A stretch of DNA of 58,514 nucleotides, taken from the NCBI GenBank assembly GCA_964469555.1, contig CAYYAQ010000011.1:1-58514 (forward strand). The letters are read 5' to 3'. The notes beneath the pieces were generated by a model that made no database searches, was not told where the DNA came from, and saw only the letters and a program-made list of their open reading frames with translations. Origin of the DNA: CAYYAQ01 sp964469555. Its GTDB lineage: Bacteria > Planctomycetota > UBA1135 > UBA2386. Made by a program: the position numbers and the translations under genes. Below, in pieces: positions 8,840 to 18,165 of this stretch; within the stretch, counting starts at the first letter, position 1; the number at the start of each line of letters is the position of its first letter.

Positions 8840-10158
8840 TCGTCTCCGATGAGCGAAAGATTGTCGAGCAACCGGACCGCCCGAGCGCCGCCCTCGCCGA
8901 GGAACCCGGCGACGAGGAGGCGCGCGTCCGCGACGGGACCCGGGGGCAGCGGCAGGAGGTCGCCGTCGGCGCGCAACTCCAAGTAGTCGAGGCGAACGGC
9001 GGACTCCGCGTCGATCACGCCGCGCGCCGCGGCGAGCAACGCATCCGCGTCCCGAACGCCTGACCGGTGTGCATCGCGCGCGGCGCGCAGCCCGCGGATC
9101 AGCACCGTCGCGGCCTGGCGGTCGTCGGCTGACAGGTAGACGTTGCGACTCGACATGGCGAGCCCGTCCGGCTCCCGGACGATCGGTCCGATGCGGAGTT
9201 CGAGCGGAAACGAGAGGTCCGCCGTCATGCGGCGGATCACCGCGACCTGCTGGGCGTCCTTTTGTCCGAAGTAGGCATGTGAAGGTCGGGCGACACTGAA
9301 GAGTTTCGCCACGACGGTGGTGACACCTTCGAAGTGTGTCAGGCGCGTCGCGCCCTCCATCGTCTGCGCCTCGACCCCCACCGCGACACGAGAACAGAAG
9401 CCCTCTCCGTACATCGACTCGGGATCCGGCGCGAACACCGCGTCAACGCCGATCTCCCGGAGGATCTCGACATCCGTGTCGAACGTGCGCGGGTACGCGT
9501 CCAGATCCTCAGTCGGCGCGAACTGCAATGGGTTGACGAAGATCGTCGCGGCGACGCGATCGCACTCCGCGCGGGCGAGCCGCATCAGCGAGACGTGGCC
9601 CTCGTGCAGCGCCCCCATCGTCGGCACCAGGCCAACGGTGCACCCGCCTCGCGTCCAACCAGCTGTGCAAGCCGCGAAGGCGTCTTCGTCCCTGATCACG
9701 GCGGGCCGCTCCGGTCGCTTCAAGAGGTCGACATCGGTGAGGTTGGCGAGCGGCTGCATGACGAACTCCCGATCGAACATCCGGGGATGCGGGATCACGA
9801 GGTCGCGGGTGTCGACCACGCGATCGCCGAACAACAGGATGTCGAGATCGAGAGGTCGCGGCGCATTGCGCGGAGCGTCATGGTCACGACCGGCCTCGAT
9901 CTCCAATTGCCGGCAGATCGACAGCAGTGCGGAAGGCGTCAGGGTGACGCGGAGCTCTGCGACTCCGTTCAGGAACTTCGGCGAATCCGGCGGCGCGTCG
10001 ACAGGCTCGGTTTCGATCCACTCCGACGTCGTGACCACGTCCACGCCGGGGACTGCTGCCAATCGCTCGAGGGCACTATCGAAGCTCGACCGCGGCTGGC
10101 CAAGATTGGCGCCGAGGGCGAGAAAGACCCGGTCCCCAGACATCGCGGCGGCGGACAT
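8836..10158 (-). CDS. FolK-PanC bifunctional fusion (HPPK + pantothenate synthetase)
   Basis: One uninterrupted 440-residue frame carries two enzymes. Residues ~8-145 are 6-hydroxymethyl-7,8-dihydropterin pyrophosphokinase (FolK, folate pathway), with the signature RNAPRPLDLDILLFGD at 97-112. Residues ~150-440 are pantothenate synthetase (PanC, ATP-dependent joining of pantoate and beta-alanine), with PTMGALHEGH at 179-188, the YFGQKDAQQ motif at 296-304 and a following MSSRN motif. Both domains keep their diagnostic residues, so both are probably active. Only a short linker separates them. ATG 10158 overlaps the pssA stop as TGATG; Met6 is an alternative start. The 3' end overlaps ispE. A frameshift or sequencing fusion is unlikely because both domains read cleanly in one frame. 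Confidence 0.92.
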   Translation of the reverse strand: MSAAAMSGDRVFLALGANLGQPRSSFDSALERLAAVPGVDVVTTSEWIETEPVDAPPDSPKFLNGVAELRVTLTPSALLSICRQLEIEAGRDHDAPRNAPRPLDLDILLFGDRVVDTRDLVIPHPRMFDREFVMQPLANLTDVDLLKRPERPAVIRDEDAFAACTAGWTRGGCTVGLVPTMGALHEGHVSLMRLARAECDRVAATIFVNPLQFAPTEDLDAYPRTFDTDVEILREIGVDAVFAPDPESMYGEGFCSRVAVGVEAQTMEGATRLTHFEGVTTVVAKLFSVARPSHAYFGQKDAQQVAVIRRMTADLSFPLELRIGPIVREPDGLAMSSRNVYLSADDRQAATVLIRGLRAARDAHRSGVRDADALLAAARGVIDAESAVRLDYLELRADGDLLPLPPGPVADARLLVAGFLGEGGARAVRLLDNLSLIGDE

Positions 10159-11123
10159 CAGTTCAGGCGCGGAGGTGACAGCATTTCGTCGTCATTCACT
10201 TCTTCCACATCCATCTTGCGGTGCAGTTGGCCAATCGTGACCAACCGATACAAGCCGATGATCAGACCTGCCAAGAGGTAGAGGGACACGATGAGCACGA
10301 GGCCGAACTCGTGTTCGAGGGCGATGCCGAGGACGAGCACGACGAGCGTCGCCAGGAACGGGAAGGAGTGACCGCCACGCAACAGCGTGACCATCACGTG
10401 CGGATACGGGAAGCGCGAGACCATGAGCAACCCGGTCATCACCAGGCAGATCGGCAGGCTGCGCACCACCCAGTCCTCGACTCCGTGGCCGGCGATCCAG
10501 CCGATCAGCACACTCTGGTTCTCCGGCGGCGCCTTCAGCGCACAGAAGAAGTAGAGCAACCCGGCGATCACGGCAGCGCCGGCAGGAGATGGCAAGCCGG
10601 CGAACTCCTGGTGGTCCCCGGCGGAGTCGCCCGGGATCTCGACGTTGAACCGCGCCAGCCGCATCGTGGCGCACAGGACGTAGACGACCGCGGACACGTA
10701 AATGATCCGCGGGCCGATCGTCAGCAGCGGATCGGCACCGACCTTGTGGAAGTCGATCATGACCTTGGCCAGGAACGCCGGCGCGACTCCGAAGGTGACC
10801 ATGTCCGCCATCGAGTCGAGCTGTGCCCCGAACGCGGACGTCTGCCGCGTCATCCGCGCGACCGCGCCATCCAGGGCGTCGAACACCATCGCCACGAAGA
10901 TCAACAGGGCGGCGACTTCGAGTTTCTTGAACACCTCGGCTGTCGGGATCCCGCCGTTGGCCGCGCTGAGCATGATCGCGTCGCCGGCCTTCGCCATGGC
11001 GAGGAAGCCGAAGAAGACGTTCCCGAGCGTCACGAGCGACGGGAGGATCGGCACGGTCTTCAGCACGCGCAAGGCACTGCGCCGGCGACCGGTGGGCGGA
11101 GGGTTCAAACGGGTCGATTCCAT
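10158..11123 (-). CDS. pssA: CDP-diacylglycerol-serine O-phosphatidyltransferase
   Basis: The CDP-alcohol phosphatidyltransferase motif D-x2-DG-x2-AR-x8-G-x3-D-x3-D is complete (DALDGAVAR...DSMAD, about residues 82-107 of the chosen start). It is flanked by 6-8 membrane segments. The fold, the length (~320 residues) and the first helix (VPILPSLVTLGNVFFGF) match type II PssA, which makes phosphatidylserine for phosphatidylethanolamine synthesis in the inner membrane. PgsA is less likely given that N-terminal motif. Start ATG 11123 gives a normal short N-terminus; an upstream in-frame ATG at 11195 would add 24 residues unlike the family. It is the first gene of the minus-strand run and its stop overlaps folK-panC. 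Confidence 0.88.
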   Translation of the reverse strand: MESTRLNPPPTGRRRSALRVLKTVPILPSLVTLGNVFFGFLAMAKAGDAIMLSAANGGIPTAEVFKKLEVAALLIFVAMVFDALDGAVARMTRQTSAFGAQLDSMADMVTFGVAPAFLAKVMIDFHKVGADPLLTIGPRIIYVSAVVYVLCATMRLARFNVEIPGDSAGDHQEFAGLPSPAGAAVIAGLLYFFCALKAPPENQSVLIGWIAGHGVEDWVVRSLPICLVMTGLLMVSRFPYPHVMVTLLRGGHSFPFLATLVVLVLGIALEHEFGLVLIVSLYLLAGLIIGLYRLVTIGQLHRKMDVEEVNDDEMLSPPRLN

Positions 11124-11309
11124 GGATGGAGAGCAGCGGACCACGGGCGAAATGCCCAGTGCGCAGTGCGCAAAGTAGCCTGGGAAACTGTCCATGGTAC
11201 GACGAAATTCTCGCGGCTGCTGTTCTCATCCACCACGGCGTGCCGTCACAACCGAGACGTCCGGAGAGGATTCGACAACGATCCCCATCTGGTGTTTCCC
11301 AGGACAACG

Positions 11310-11792
11310 GTGGACAAAGCGACGCGGCGCACCGTTCGGCACCCGAGCCTCGACATCCTATATCGGCCCCCGACTCCCTCCGAGCTGCGGATGTACGTCG
11401 GGTTCCCCGTCGACAAGGTCTCGAAGCGGATGACTGCGATCGTGGAGATCATGATGTCGACCGGATTCACGCTGCGCAATCCGGGGAACGACACGTTCGT
11501 CACGGTCGTGCTCGAGCAGGGTCTCGGCCTCCGCGTGCAGGATCGCAAGAACGTCCCGACCCTCGAAGCCGGCAAGAAGATATACGACGGCTACAAGGTG
11601 CGGCTCCTCCGTCAGAAGGGCAACTCACAGTCGGACATCATCAAGATCGTCTCGGGGCAACGCGACTTCACGAAGTTCCTCCTGAACCGCTATCACAAGC
11701 GGACCATGCGCGTCCCGCTGCCGAAGGACAAACAGACCAAGGAGCAGGTCGACCGCAACGGCGACGGGGTCATCTCCAAGCGCGACCGCTGA
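11310..11792 (+). CDS. hypothetical small protein with C-terminal EF-hand-like loop
   Basis: Family not recognised. The frame is open far upstream, but the protein-like part begins around GTG 11310, which has AGGA 5 nt before it. ATG 11391 is a shorter alternative (133 residues) and GTG 11292 a longer one. The body is mixed alpha/beta and basic with no signal peptide. The last 13 residues, DRNGDGVISKRDR, match the Ca-binding loop pattern DxNxDGxI seen in EF-hand and dockerin-like sequences, although a single loop is weak evidence. It is transcribed divergently from pssA and convergently with the next gene. The start is uncertain; that the segment is coding is moderately certain. Confidence 0.5.
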   Translation: MDKATRRTVRHPSLDILYRPPTPSELRMYVGFPVDKVSKRMTAIVEIMMSTGFTLRNPGNDTFVTVVLEQGLGLRVQDRKNVPTLEAGKKIYDGYKVRLLRQKGNSQSDIIKIVSGQRDFTKFLLNRYHKRTMRVPLPKDKQTKEQVDRNGDGVISKRDR

Positions 11793-11807
11793 CCCGCCCG
11801 TGGGGTC

Positions 11808-12995
11808 CTACTTGGTGAGGACCTTCATCACCCGCTCAACCGTGCGCCAGGGGAGGAGGCCGAGGTGGTAGATGCGGAGTCCGTCGAGCTTGCGTTCCTC
11901 GACCAGGTTCATCGCCGCGACGATGTCCTTGTCTTCGTTGTACTCCGGGGACTTCGGCCAAATGGCGATGCGCGTGTGGCGCCCGACGTTCTTCTGCCCA
12001 GCCCACTTATCCACCATGCGCATCGGCGGCTCGCCGTAGTGCGTCACGATGATCTCGTCGACCATCGACGCGACGGAATGGAACGGCTGACCGATCTGGC
12101 TGCCGGAAAACAACGGGTCCATGTTGAGGTGAACCGACAACCGCACGCCTTCACGCAACTTGGCGCGCAGCTTGGTCAGGAAGCCGACGTAGACCATCGT
12201 CCGGTGCCGGATCATCGCCAGGAAGTTCTGGCGCCCGAGTCCAGCGGCGAGCCGATCGAACGAGTCCTGCCAGCTCAACCGCTGCGGCGACATCGCGTCG
12301 CCGTCGAGGATCAGGCGTCGCAGGAGACCAGCGACGAGATCTTGGAGCTCATCGCCGTCCACGTTCAGGGCGCCGAGCCCGGTCTTGCAGTGATCGCAGA
12401 AACAGAACGACATCAGGAAATCCAGGTAGGGATCGACGACGAACGAGCTCTTCACGTGGTGGCCGCCGTGCCGGTAGCCCATGAATCCCATCGCCTCGAC
12501 TTCTACGCACGTCAAGCCCTCGTGCGCCGCCACATCCGTGACCAGCTGCAGCCCGTACTGCTGGACCTCTGGCCTCGCCGGGCACAACGAATACTCGTAG
12601 ACATCGCCCACGGCATTTCGCGCACACGAGTCCGAATGCAGTCGTCCCAGCCGGGAATTATGGAACAACACCGTCCACGCATGGCTCTCCAGGCCCGCGT
12701 CATTCGACCGCTCGATGCACTCTTGAAGGGCGCTGTTGCCATCGCCAGGCATCGACGGACACGGCCTGGGTTGCAGTTCGCCGTAGCCGTCACCCGACCG
12801 GAAGTAGACCACGCCATCCTCGAGGCAACGCATCAACCCCTTCCCTCCCACCGGAGTCGTCCACGTCCCGGCGTGGTAGGACGCGGGAAACGCCACGTCA
12901 GCGAAGCCAAGCTCGCGCAGAGTCGACATCCCGCCCCGGTCCTCCAACCAACCGAGATCCCACGGGTGTAGATAAGCTCCAAAGCGATAGGCCAT
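11808..12995 (-). CDS. hypothetical TIM-barrel-like (glycoside-hydrolase-like) protein
   Basis: About 395 residues with no signal peptide visible. Successive segments end in short motifs typical of beta-strands of a TIM barrel: FGAYLHPWDL at the start, VAFPASYHAG, SHAWTVLFHNSRL, TCVEVEAMGFMGY, VRLSVHLNMDP and IIVTHYGEPP. Between them is a cysteine cluster (FCFCDHC) that could bind metal. The layout resembles uncharacterised glycoside-hydrolase-like barrels, but no acidic catalytic pair can be assigned with confidence. Start ATG 12995 is chosen; ATG 13040 would add 15 Arg-rich residues and neither has a good ribosome binding site. It converges with the small EF-hand-like gene. Confidence 0.6.
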   Translation of the reverse strand: MAYRFGAYLHPWDLGWLEDRGGMSTLRELGFADVAFPASYHAGTWTTPVGGKGLMRCLEDGVVYFRSGDGYGELQPRPCPSMPGDGNSALQECIERSNDAGLESHAWTVLFHNSRLGRLHSDSCARNAVGDVYEYSLCPARPEVQQYGLQLVTDVAAHEGLTCVEVEAMGFMGYRHGGHHVKSSFVVDPYLDFLMSFCFCDHCKTGLGALNVDGDELQDLVAGLLRRLILDGDAMSPQRLSWQDSFDRLAAGLGRQNFLAMIRHRTMVYVGFLTKLRAKLREGVRLSVHLNMDPLFSGSQIGQPFHSVASMVDEIIVTHYGEPPMRMVDKWAGQKNVGRHTRIAIWPKSPEYNEDKDIVAAMNLVEERKLDGLRIYHLGLLPWRTVERVMKVLTK

Positions 12996-13275
12996 GCGCC
13001 AGAGAAGATAGCGCGGGCTCCACGGAGTGCGAGCCCGCATCGATTTCGCCGGGTATCGACATCCCCGACTCGCCTGACTGAAGAACTGGCACTCCGAGGC
13101 ACCTACCGACCCTTACCGTCGGACACCGAGAGCGCCGGAGAATCCCATGCGCACGCACCGATCCTGATCTACATCACAGTCACCACATTCATGGTCGTGA
13201 TTGAGCTATCGCCGAATCACCCATCGACGCGGGACGCTGCGCCGGGGAAATAGCCAGGAGACCGCAGGCGACCGG

Positions 13276-14523
13276 CTAGTTCGTGGTTTCGAACCCGTAC
13301 TCCGCGAAGATCCGCTCCATGATGTCGAGCACCTGCTTCACGGACTTGCGCTTCTCGTTGTACGGACCGGGGTAGAACGACCGCTTGAACCCGTAGGTCA
13401 ACAGGTCCTTCAGTTGCTTGGCGTCCAGCTTGAACGTCGAAACAGCCTTCTGCACTTCCGCGGTCATCGTCGTGCGCGACACCAACCGATTGTCCGTGCA
13501 GAGGGTGACGCTAACGCGTTCCTTGAGCATCCGAGCAAATGGATGGCGCCTGAGGTTGTCGCGGAACTCGGGGATCGTCTGCTGATTGCTCGTCAGACAG
13601 ACCTCGAGCGTGATCCGACGGTCCGCGACGTAGCGCACGAGCTCGTCGACGTAAGCCTTCTTGTCCTTGATCGACGGGTCCTGGATCTTGCGCGCGGAGA
13701 ACAACCAGGTCCCGTGCCCGATGCGGTCCGCGTGGCAGTCGGTGATCGCCTGGAAGATCGACTCCGGTCCGTAGTCCTCGCCGGCATGCACGGTCTTGCC
13801 AATGAAGTTCTCGTGCATCAGGTCGTAGGCCTGGAGGTGGTCTTTCGCTGGAAACCCCCGCTCCTGCCCAGCGAGGTCGAACCCGACGATCGGGACGCGG
13901 TGTTCATTCCGCGCGACGAGCGCCGCCTGTGCGAGTTGGAACGAGGCGAGCCCGTAGATCCGGTTCTTTTGGGCGTAGGGCAGCGCCTGAAAGTACGCCG
14001 CGTAGTGCCGCGAGAACACCGGGAGGAAGAACCGCAGCGCGCACACGATGATCCCGCAATAGAAGGCCGGGAACTCGCCATTGCGGATCTCCTTTGCGCG
14101 GTTGATCTCCTTCGTCGCCCGCCGAATCCCCCGGGAGACCGCCTTGAGGACATCGACGATCTCGAAGTCGTCGTGCGCGTGCAGTTGCGGCGCAAACCGG
14201 ACCTCGGTGTAGAACACGTTGTCCTCCCGGCAATCCCAACAGAACTCGTAGGCGACGCGCTCGAGACCTTCGGGATCCTGGAGGCAAGCCACCGTGAATT
14301 CGAATCCCTTGAGATACTCCGGGAGATTCTTGTAGGCCCGCTTGAACACCGTGCCCAACAGCCCCGAAGGCGACGAACTCGGCAGCTTCACCTTGCGTTC
14401 CTTGGCGAGCTCGATCAGGGTCTGCAGGCGCAGGCTGCCGTCCAGGTGGACGTGGAGGTCGGTCTTGGGGAGCTTGGCGAGGAGCTCTTCGGGGAATGGG
14501 CTCGAGAGCTGCGGGCGTGTCAT
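13276..14523 (-). CDS. adenosine deaminase family protein
   Basis: All zinc and catalytic motifs of the adenosine/AMP deaminase family are present: HVH at residues 24-26, VHAGED at 245-250 (zinc His246 and catalytic Glu249), IGHG at 268-271, CLTSN at 309-313 and TDN at 343-345. TDNR rather than TDDP is the form usual in one large group of bacterial adenosine deaminases, so it does not signal loss of function. At 415 residues it is longer than E. coli Add (333). An extra helical segment with hydrophobic and aromatic residues lies around 140-200. It probably deaminates adenosine to inosine for purine salvage; a role in futalosine-type menaquinone synthesis cannot be excluded. Cytoplasmic, monocistronic. 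Confidence 0.85.
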   Translation of the reverse strand: MTRPQLSSPFPEELLAKLPKTDLHVHLDGSLRLQTLIELAKERKVKLPSSSPSGLLGTVFKRAYKNLPEYLKGFEFTVACLQDPEGLERVAYEFCWDCREDNVFYTEVRFAPQLHAHDDFEIVDVLKAVSRGIRRATKEINRAKEIRNGEFPAFYCGIIVCALRFFLPVFSRHYAAYFQALPYAQKNRIYGLASFQLAQAALVARNEHRVPIVGFDLAGQERGFPAKDHLQAYDLMHENFIGKTVHAGEDYGPESIFQAITDCHADRIGHGTWLFSARKIQDPSIKDKKAYVDELVRYVADRRITLEVCLTSNQQTIPEFRDNLRRHPFARMLKERVSVTLCTDNRLVSRTTMTAEVQKAVSTFKLDAKQLKDLLTYGFKRSFYPGPYNEKRKSVKQVLDIMERIFAEYGFETTN

Positions 14524-14604
14524 CTGGCCCCCATTATTCCTGCACCGCGGCGACGCGCTACTTCTATTCGGAGCGAGTTCGTCCCCCCGGGTCGCGAGGA
14601 CCGC

Positions 14605-15912
14605 CTACTTGCGCATCACGCCCGGGTCATTCGCGGCGAGAATGTCGAGGAAGGAACCCCCACCGCTGTCGCTGAAGGGGTCACCGAGAGCGTCTTCGAG
14701 TGCCTTCGCCGTCGACAGGTCGTCGTCATTCGCGTCGAGCACTTCGAACGCCTTCTTCATGGTCTCCTCCAGGGTGAAGGTGATGTCCGCGAGCGACTGG
14801 GCTCCGCCAACCGGCACGATGATGCCATCGCGCGCCCACCGCACGAGATGCTGGTACACCTCGAACAGCGGTAGCCCGATCGAAGTCGAGACCTGCCGCG
14901 GAGAAGAACCGCGGTTGACCGTCGCCAGCAGCTTGATCTCGAGAACCCCGAGATTCAATCCGTCGATCCGCGCGAACATGTCCGACACCGGCTCGAGCGG
15001 CGCGTCCGGATCGGGGAACACCTCCATCAGGACGTTCCACTCGTCCATCCGCTTGCTTCCCTCCAGCAGGATAGGCGTCACATGCATCGCCTCGCCGTAT
15101 GCGTCGACGAACTCCGGCATGGAGTCGAGCTTCCGGTAGAAGAAGGTGCAGGAGTCGCCTTCGCAGAGAAACTCGTAGAAGACCTCCAGGCCGAGGTTCT
15201 GGAGCACGTCCGGAAGTTCCTCGTCGCGGAGGTAGCCGAGTCGGTTGAGCCCCACGAGGAGCGGCAGGCCCGTCGACTTCTTCATCTCCTCGGCTTGCGC
15301 GATCAGGTCCATCGGGATCTCCCGATAGTGCAGCGCGTCCTGCCCGGGGAGCACGCGGCGCATCAGATGATGCGAATCGAACATCACGATCATGCCGTTC
15401 TTGATGAAGAGGTCGAGACGGTTGTCAGCCTTCTCGAGAGCGAGCATCCCGCTGTAGCCTCCGCCGCTCAGAAGCTGCAGCACCTCTTGTATGCTGATGA
15501 AGTCTGCCTGCCCCGCGAAGCTGAATTCCTGTTGCCGCCGTGCCTCGAGCATCTTGTGATCGAACGCGCGGGCGAGGTCCGTGAGCACGGACCCGGAGAA
15601 CAACATACCCATCAGCCACTCTGTCGAGTGGTTGGCCCGGGACGCGTCACCACTCTCGTGGAACGAGCGGAAGGCGCGCCGCAACCTGGAGAAGATCACC
15701 TCACCGATGAGGTCACGCGTCTCGCCCTTCGTGCCCTCCATCTTCTGCTTGCGCCGCCAGAGGTCGCCAGCTCGCGTCAGCAGCCCCTCGAATTCCGCTG
15801 CCGCGGACTTGCCATCGGCTGCCAGCACGTCGACAAGATGGCACATTCGCTTTTTGAGATCGGTGACGAGTGCCTGGTCCCGCCTCTGTATTTGCCTGTC
15901 TCGTTCACCCAT
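14605..15912 (-). CDS. DUF4388 (PATAN) domain regulatory protein
   Basis: A central segment (around FSFAGQADFISIQEVLQLLS and GMLALEKADNRLDLFIKNG) matches the DUF4388/PATAN pattern found in signalling proteins of deltaproteobacteria, cyanobacteria and planctomycetes. It is preceded by a helical N-terminal region. The C-terminal part (ILEIKLLATVNRG-like, then a QVSTSIGLPLFEVYQHLVRW helix pair) resembles a winged-helix module that senses or reads out state. Start ATG 15912 (MGERDRQ) is chosen; the frame stays open further upstream but reads as non-protein-like Arg/Ser sequence. Likely a cytoplasmic signal-transduction protein. It is divergent from the cytochrome gene, with 164 bp between the starts. 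Confidence 0.75.
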   Translation of the reverse strand: MGERDRQIQRRDQALVTDLKKRMCHLVDVLAADGKSAAAEFEGLLTRAGDLWRRKQKMEGTKGETRDLIGEVIFSRLRRAFRSFHESGDASRANHSTEWLMGMLFSGSVLTDLARAFDHKMLEARRQQEFSFAGQADFISIQEVLQLLSGGGYSGMLALEKADNRLDLFIKNGMIVMFDSHHLMRRVLPGQDALHYREIPMDLIAQAEEMKKSTGLPLLVGLNRLGYLRDEELPDVLQNLGLEVFYEFLCEGDSCTFFYRKLDSMPEFVDAYGEAMHVTPILLEGSKRMDEWNVLMEVFPDPDAPLEPVSDMFARIDGLNLGVLEIKLLATVNRGSSPRQVSTSIGLPLFEVYQHLVRWARDGIIVPVGGAQSLADITFTLEETMKKAFEVLDANDDDLSTAKALEDALGDPFSDSGGGSFLDILAANDPGVMRK

Positions 15913-16076
15913 GCCGCTAGTGCAATTGTCGACTGATTTCGCCGCACCCCTTGACCTGATACATCGCTCTGCGCCCAGCCACGACAGCATGGCAATGACA
16001 ACCGTAGGAAAAGACGTCCTCCGGTCGTTCGCATGGGAGTTGTGCGGATGACCCAGGGGTCGGTATCCTCCTCGGT
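15913..16076. promoter_or_regulatory. divergent promoter region (PATAN gene / cytochrome gene)
   Basis: 164 bp separates the divergently transcribed DUF4388 and cytochrome genes and must contain start signals for both. No convincing -35/-10 pair or operator palindrome was seen on either strand. Confidence 0.4.
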
Positions 16077-17126
16077 ATGAGCATCCGGTCCATCCCCCTT
16101 GTGGTGGTAATCCTCGGCGCGCTGCCGTGGATCTCCTTTGGCGCGAGCGACGAGACGAAGTCCTCGACGACGATCGCATCGATCATCGATGACACCGACG
16201 AATGCTCCGCGACTTGCGGCACCGCCACCGACCCGGAATCGGCGAAGGCCTGCGGCATGTGCCACAAGGCGATCTTCAACGAGTGGGACGGGGCCAAGCA
16301 CAGCCAGGCCTGGAACGACAAGGTCTACCAGGCAGCGATCGAGAAGAAGAAGCGCAAAAAGACGTGCTACGCGTGCCACATTCCCGACCGCGTGCTCGCG
16401 CGCGTCGGTCGCAAACCGAAGACGCGACCGAAATCGAAGAAGAACCTCTACCACGAGGGCGTGACGTGCGTGTCCTGTCACGAGAAAGATGGGGTGATCT
16501 ACGGCCCGTACGGCAACAAGACCGACGCGCACAAATCGGTCAAGGACCCGCTGTTCACCGACGCGAAGTCCTCGAGTCTGTGCCTGTCGTGCCACAAGAC
16601 GAAGATCGACGTCGTGCTTCCGGTCGGCAAGGACTTCGAGAAGGCCGGACTCACCGCCAAGGGCAAGAGTTGCGCCGGTTGCCACATGCCTGAAGTGACG
16701 CGGCATCTCTCCGTCAGCCCGACGACGGGCAAACCCATCGGCGAGAAGCTCAAGGGTCGAAGCCACAAGTTGCTCGGCCCGGACAACGCCGAGTTCTGCG
16801 CCACGGCTTTCAAGCTGAGCGCCACCAAGAAGGACGGCCAGTTGGTGCTGACGATCGTGAACGAAGCCGAACACAGGGTGCCGGGGCTGCGCACGCGGGA
16901 GTTCCACTTCCTGGTCGTTCAGAAGGACAAGGCTGGCAAGAAACTGTTGGACAAGAAGATCAACGTCAACAGCGAGAACGGCCTGATGGCCGAGGAGTCC
17001 AGGGAGTTTCCATTGGAGTTCGCCGCGGGTGTTGCGAGCGTCGAAGTCGCGATCGAACACCACTTCATGGACAAACTCGTCGCGACGATCAAGACGCACA
17101 AACTCGCAGTCGGAGCAGCCAAGTAG
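16077..17126 (+). CDS. secreted pentaheme cytochrome c
   Basis: A signal peptide (residues 1-22, ending SFGA) is followed by five CxxCH heme c motifs: CGMCH 59-63, CYACH 97-101, CVSCH 131-135, CLSCH 169-173 and CAGCH 199-203. Additional His residues are available as distal ligands. Residues ~215-349 contain no heme motif and look like a beta-rich domain. This is a periplasmic or surface electron-transfer protein of the c554-like multiheme type. A function in nitrogen, sulfur or extracellular electron transfer cannot be assigned. The next gene starts only 2 nt after the stop, so they are probably cotranscribed. ATG 16077 fits the signal peptide. Confidence 0.9.
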   Translation: MSIRSIPLVVVILGALPWISFGASDETKSSTTIASIIDDTDECSATCGTATDPESAKACGMCHKAIFNEWDGAKHSQAWNDKVYQAAIEKKKRKKTCYACHIPDRVLARVGRKPKTRPKSKKNLYHEGVTCVSCHEKDGVIYGPYGNKTDAHKSVKDPLFTDAKSSSLCLSCHKTKIDVVLPVGKDFEKAGLTAKGKSCAGCHMPEVTRHLSVSPTTGKPIGEKLKGRSHKLLGPDNAEFCATAFKLSATKKDGQLVLTIVNEAEHRVPGLRTREFHFLVVQKDKAGKKLLDKKINVNSENGLMAEESREFPLEFAAGVASVEVAIEHHFMDKLVATIKTHKLAVGAAK

Positions 17127-17128
17127 CG

Positions 17129-18109
17129 TTGAATCCGCCAGAAGACTACGAAACGCCGTTCCGGAACGCAGCACTTCAGGTAATCGACGAACTCGGGCTG
17201 AAGGAAGCCGACACCGGACGGCTTCGCCCCTCTTCCGGCCACCGTTCGTCGATCCTCGTTCCGGCTGACGGCGTGGACGGTCGACCGTTCCTTCTCAAGT
17301 ACTTCATCCCGCCGCGCGAGGGGCAGTACTACCCCTCCGGGGTGGTACTCGCGGACTACGCGCGCCGCGAGTGTGCGTTCTACCGCTACCTCGACACCGT
17401 GGACGCCCACCGTCGCAGCTTGCCGGTCCCGAAGACCATCTTGCTCGACAACGCGGACCCGCCTCGGTGGATTCTCCTCGAGCGCATCGCCGGCGCCATC
17501 GGCCCTGCGGAGGAAGTCCTCGGCATGGATCACGTCTTCGAGTTGCTCCAGATGTTGCGGAAGATCCCCGTCGATTCGCTGCTCGGTCGGCGGAACTTTC
17601 CGCTCAACCGCTGGGAGACCGTCAGCTACCTGGACCGCGTGCGAATGATGTTCGACCCGGTCATCCAGGTGATCGGTCAGGATCGCTGGCAGTATGTGCT
17701 GGCCTTCTACAGCGAGGCTCTGCGTTGGACGGAGACGCGCCCTCCGGTGTTGGTGCACGGCGACTTCACGGCGTCGAACATCTTGATCGACGAGGAGGGC
17801 GGGTCGAACCTGTTGGACTTCGAGCGGGTCGGCACGGGCAACGAGGACCACGACTTCGCGTGGTTCTGGATCCACTCGGATCGCTCGCAGACGTGGAAGC
17901 AGGACCTCCTCGAGCGGTACTTGGAGAATCGCGTCGGCTCGGAGCGGATCCGGGCCATGTGGGGCATGCGAGCCACCATCGCCTACCTCGCGTTGCGGCG
18001 CCTGCGTTTCAGCCACCTGATCCTCGGCGAGGATGACGTCAACCGTCCCCAGAATCTGGGGCTGCTCGACGCGGCGCTGATCGGAAACACCGAGCTGTTC
18101 CCGGTCTGA
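17129..18109 (+). CDS. aminoglycoside-phosphotransferase-fold (APH) kinase
   Basis: The protein-kinase-like APH/choline kinase signature is present: VLVHGDFTASN (catalytic Asp and metal Asn) and LLDFERVGTGNEDHD (metal-binding DFE). An N-terminal lobe has a conserved Lys (FLLKYF). The substrate is unknown; such enzymes phosphorylate antibiotics, choline, sugars or lipids. The start is probably TTG at 17129, two bases after the cytochrome stop, giving 326 residues. No ATG lies near the expected N-terminus. Tight linkage to the cytochrome suggests coexpression, but no shared pathway is obvious. Confidence 0.72.
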   Translation: MNPPEDYETPFRNAALQVIDELGLKEADTGRLRPSSGHRSSILVPADGVDGRPFLLKYFIPPREGQYYPSGVVLADYARRECAFYRYLDTVDAHRRSLPVPKTILLDNADPPRWILLERIAGAIGPAEEVLGMDHVFELLQMLRKIPVDSLLGRRNFPLNRWETVSYLDRVRMMFDPVIQVIGQDRWQYVLAFYSEALRWTETRPPVLVHGDFTASNILIDEEGGSNLLDFERVGTGNEDHDFAWFWIHSDRSQTWKQDLLERYLENRVGSERIRAMWGMRATIAYLALRRLRFSHLILGEDDVNRPQNLGLLDAALIGNTELFPV

Positions 18110-18165
18110 ACTGCCGTAGACGTGCGGCGGCAACTGCCGCGTCTCGGCGGCACCCGGCGCGTTCG

